From assembly GCF_002887815.1 (NCBI RefSeq), contig NZ_PDHO01000007.1:124001-188000 (forward strand): 64,000 nucleotides of DNA. The letters are read 5' to 3'. Shown in pieces: positions 62,230 to 64,000 of this stretch (position 1 is its first letter; every line of letters begins with the position of its first letter). The translations under genes and the position numbers were made by a program. This DNA is from Mycobacterium sp. ENV421 (GTDB taxonomy: Bacteria > Actinomycetota > Actinomycetes > Mycobacteriales > Mycobacteriaceae). The notes under the pieces are model-generated. The model was not told the DNA's origin, did no database searches, and saw only the letters and a list, made by a program, of their open reading frames with translations.

Positions 62230-62273
62230 AAAATATTCAAACGTGCTGACCGGGCACGGGGAGGATTCCACTC

Positions 62274-62924
62274 ATGGCGAGCCGACGCAGCGACCCCAGA
62301 CCTGCGCGTTCGCGCGCGCGGTTACTGGACGCCGCAACGGCATTGCTGCGCGCCGGCGGCCCCAACGCGGTCACCGTCGATGCCGTCACCCGCGGCGCCA
62401 ACGTCGCGCGGGCGACTCTGTACCGGCATTTCCCCAGCGGGAACGACCTACTGGCTGCCGCGTTCCACAGCCTGATTCCGCCCGCCCCGATGCCGCCGGA
62501 GACCGGGACGTTGCGGGAGCGCCTGCTGGCGCTGTTGCAGGCGCAGGCCGACCTCATCTCGGAAACCCCGGCCCTGCTGTCAGCGACCTACTGGCTGGCG
62601 CTGGGTCCCGACATGGAACACATGCCCGGCAAGACCGGGGACGCGGACAGCCCGGAGGTTCGCACCCTGCGCGAGCGGGTCGCTCAGCAGTACGGCGCTC
62701 CGTTCGACGCGATCTTCGACAGTCCCGATGCCCGGCGTGAACTCGGCGAGGTCGACCGCGCGCAGGCCATCATGCTGTTGATCGGCCCGCTGGTTGCCGG
62801 TCGGATCAGTACGCTCGCCGACTTCGACTACCGCGAGTGCGCACGCGCCGCGGTGGACGGCTTTCTGGCCGTCCACCGGGTCAGCGAAATCACCTCAGCG
62901 AGTAGCGAATCGGCAGGCGTTTGA
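62274..62924 (+). CDS. TetR-family regulator
   Basis: A 216-residue TetR regulator: HTH at about 12-60 (RARLLDAATALLRAGGPNAV, then AVTRGANVARATLYRHFPSG) and a C-terminal domain with ETPALLSATYWLALGPDM and ADFDYRECARAAVDGFLAVH. GGGGAGG lies nine bases before ATG 62274. It was evidently the regulator of the neighbouring efflux gene, now truncated, so it may be orphaned or control other genes. Its 3' end overlaps the convergent P450 gene by 35 bp. Confidence 0.88.
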   Translation: MASRRSDPRPARSRARLLDAATALLRAGGPNAVTVDAVTRGANVARATLYRHFPSGNDLLAAAFHSLIPPAPMPPETGTLRERLLALLQAQADLISETPALLSATYWLALGPDMEHMPGKTGDADSPEVRTLRERVAQQYGAPFDAIFDSPDARRELGEVDRAQAIMLLIGPLVAGRISTLADFDYRECARAAVDGFLAVHRVSEITSASSESAGV

Positions 62925-64000
62925 GGCCGCCGACGAAGGTGGTGGCCATGAGTTCCGGCTCGCCGGCGAGTTCGATTGAGTTGATGCGCGGTACGAGTTC
63001 GGTGAAGAAGCTGTTCATTTCCATGCGGGCCAGCGCTGCGCCCAGGCAGAAGTGCACGCCGTAGCCGAAGGACAGGTGCTTGTTGGGGTCGCGGCCGACG
63101 TCGAAGCGCATCGGGTCGGCGAAGTGCTCTTCGTCGCGGTTGGCCGAGACGTAGGACAGCAGCACGGCTTCGCCCTTGGCGATGGGGACCCCGCGGACCT
63201 CGGTGTCGGCTTGGGCGGTGCGCATGAATTCCTTGACCGGCACGATGCAGCGGATCATCTCCTCGACCGCGGTGCCCATCAGGGACGGATCGTTCTGCAA
63301 CCGCTGGAGCTCACCCGGGTTGCGGATGAGTTCCAGTAGCCCGCCGGCGATTCCGGCGCTGGTGGTGTCGTGGCCGGCGCTGGCGACGATGACGTAGTAG
63401 GAGGCGGTGTCCATGTCGGACAACGGTTCTCCGTTGATCGTGGCGTTCGCGATCGCCGAGCTGAGGTCCTCGGTCGGATGCTCCCGGCGCGAGGCGGTCA
63501 GCGCGTTGAAGTAGTTGAAGAAGTCCAGCAGCACCGCGAGCATGTCGTCGGTCTTGCCGCCGCGCTGGAACTCTTCGTCGTCGCCGCCGAACATCTCCTG
63601 GGTGAGCTTGAGCATCCGCGGGAAATCCGACTCCGGCAGGCCCAGCAGCGACAGGATGATGTAGAGCGGAAAGTTGACGGCGATCTCCTGCACGAAGTCG
63701 AGCTCCGGCCCCTGCTCGAGCATCTTGTCGACGTAGATCTTGGCCAGTTCGTCGCAGCGGGTCTTCAACGCGCGCATGGCTTTCGGGCGGAACCAGTCGG
63801 CGCCGATCTTGCGCATGTCGCGGTGCAGCGGGTCATCCATGTGAATCAGCGTGCGCAGGCCGATCCCGGCTTCCATCTGCGCGCGCAACACGTCGTCGGC
63901 TTCGGCGATCGCCAGCAGGGGCCGCGGATCGTTGGTGAACAAGTCGTTCTGCCGTTCGATGTCCATGATGTCGGCGTGCTTGGTGATCGCCCAGAACGGC
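62890..64000 (-). CDS. Cytochrome P450 (partial, runs past the window end)
   Basis: At least 370 residues visible, with the frame open to the window edge (reading PFWAITKHADIM before the first internal Met). The missing part is the N-terminus. Motifs: I-helix VASAGHDTTSAGIAGGLLEL (AGxDTT), K-helix VEEMIR, PERF-like AN RDEEHFADP segment, and the heme loop LSFGYGVHFCLGAALARMEM with the Cys ligand. The overall pattern is like mycobacterial P450s acting on sterols, fatty acids or terpenoids; the CYP family cannot be fixed. The nearby ferredoxin reductase could supply electrons. Confidence 0.93.
   Translation of the reverse strand, partial: PFWAITKHADIMDIERQNDLFTNDPRPLLAIAEADDVLRAQMEAGIGLRTLIHMDDPLHRDMRKIGADWFRPKAMRALKTRCDELAKIYVDKMLEQGPELDFVQEIAVNFPLYIILSLLGLPESDFPRMLKLTQEMFGGDDEEFQRGGKTDDMLAVLLDFFNYFNALTASRREHPTEDLSSAIANATINGEPLSDMDTASYYVIVASAGHDTTSAGIAGGLLELIRNPGELQRLQNDPSLMGTAVEEMIRCIVPVKEFMRTAQADTEVRGVPIAKGEAVLLSYVSANRDEEHFADPMRFDVGRDPNKHLSFGYGVHFCLGAALARMEMNSFFTELVPRINSIELAGEPELMATTFVGGLKRLPIRYSLR

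Overview
The window is chromosomal DNA of a high-GC actinobacterium, almost certainly a rapidly growing environmental Mycobacterium (Mycolicibacterium). The evidence is the near-identity of RpoB and RpoC to mycobacterial forms, an intact mycofactocin locus, and gene order that follows the M. tuberculosis Rv0648-Rv0697 segment (alpha-mannosidase, ROK kinase, rplJ-rplL, mkl, rpoB-rpoC, end, lpqP, fadE8-echA4-paaX-like-echA5, TetR, rpsL-rpsG-fusA-tuf, SDR, ferredoxin reductase, mftR-mftABCDEFG). No rRNA, tRNA, insertion sequence or CRISPR array was seen.

Layout. 1-7 kb: the end of a WYL regulator, an endonuclease/exonuclease/phosphatase-fold protein, then a tightly coupled glycan-processing set (GH38 alpha-mannosidase, a small SurA-N-like protein, a ROK sugar kinase). 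7-9.5 kb: rplJ-rplL with its L10-type leader, and mkl, the ATPase shared by Mce lipid importers. 9.8-12.7 kb: an unusual secreted protein with two alpha/beta-hydrolase domains and a C-terminal lipocalin domain. 13-20.6 kb: rpoB-rpoC. 20.7-27.8 kb: a DHFR-like reductase, a gene-poor and AT-richer 1.1 kb stretch, and a giant Gly-rich exported protein that has PGRS-like repeats but no PE domain. 27.9-36.4 kb: purU, end, lpqP, a cupin protein, a beta-oxidation operon (fadE8-echA4-PaaX-like-echA5), a DUF3060-type lipoprotein with an interrupted secreted gene upstream of it, and a TetR regulator. 36.7-41 kb: the str operon (rpsL, rpsG, fusA, tuf).

41-51.5 kb is an accessory block rich in arginine and ornithine catabolism. 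It holds a basic amino-acid permease with arginine deiminase, a KstR-boxed mycofactocin-type SDR, a universal stress protein, and a divergent cluster of rocE-like permease, rocD and a DDAH-fold enzyme controlled by an Lrp/AsnC regulator. In M. tuberculosis these arginine genes lie elsewhere (Rv1001 and Rv2319c-Rv2324). Here they sit between the SDR and ferredoxin reductase genes that neighbour the mycofactocin locus.

51.6-61.8 kb is the mycofactocin region: ferredoxin reductase, an ECF-type sigma factor overlapping a triple-VOC-domain protein, mftR, and mftA to mftG, nearly all overlapping or a few bases apart. At 61.85 kb the locus abuts a truncated DHA2-type efflux gene that still has its divergent TetR regulator. 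A cytochrome P450 then runs off the end of the window.

The most unusual items are the hydrolase-hydrolase-lipocalin fusion, the PE-less PGRS-like giant with its second Tyr/Ala-rich repeat domain, a 17-bp identical motif shared by the mkl and PGRS-like upstream regions, the relocated arginine cluster, and the sigma factor-VOC pair.
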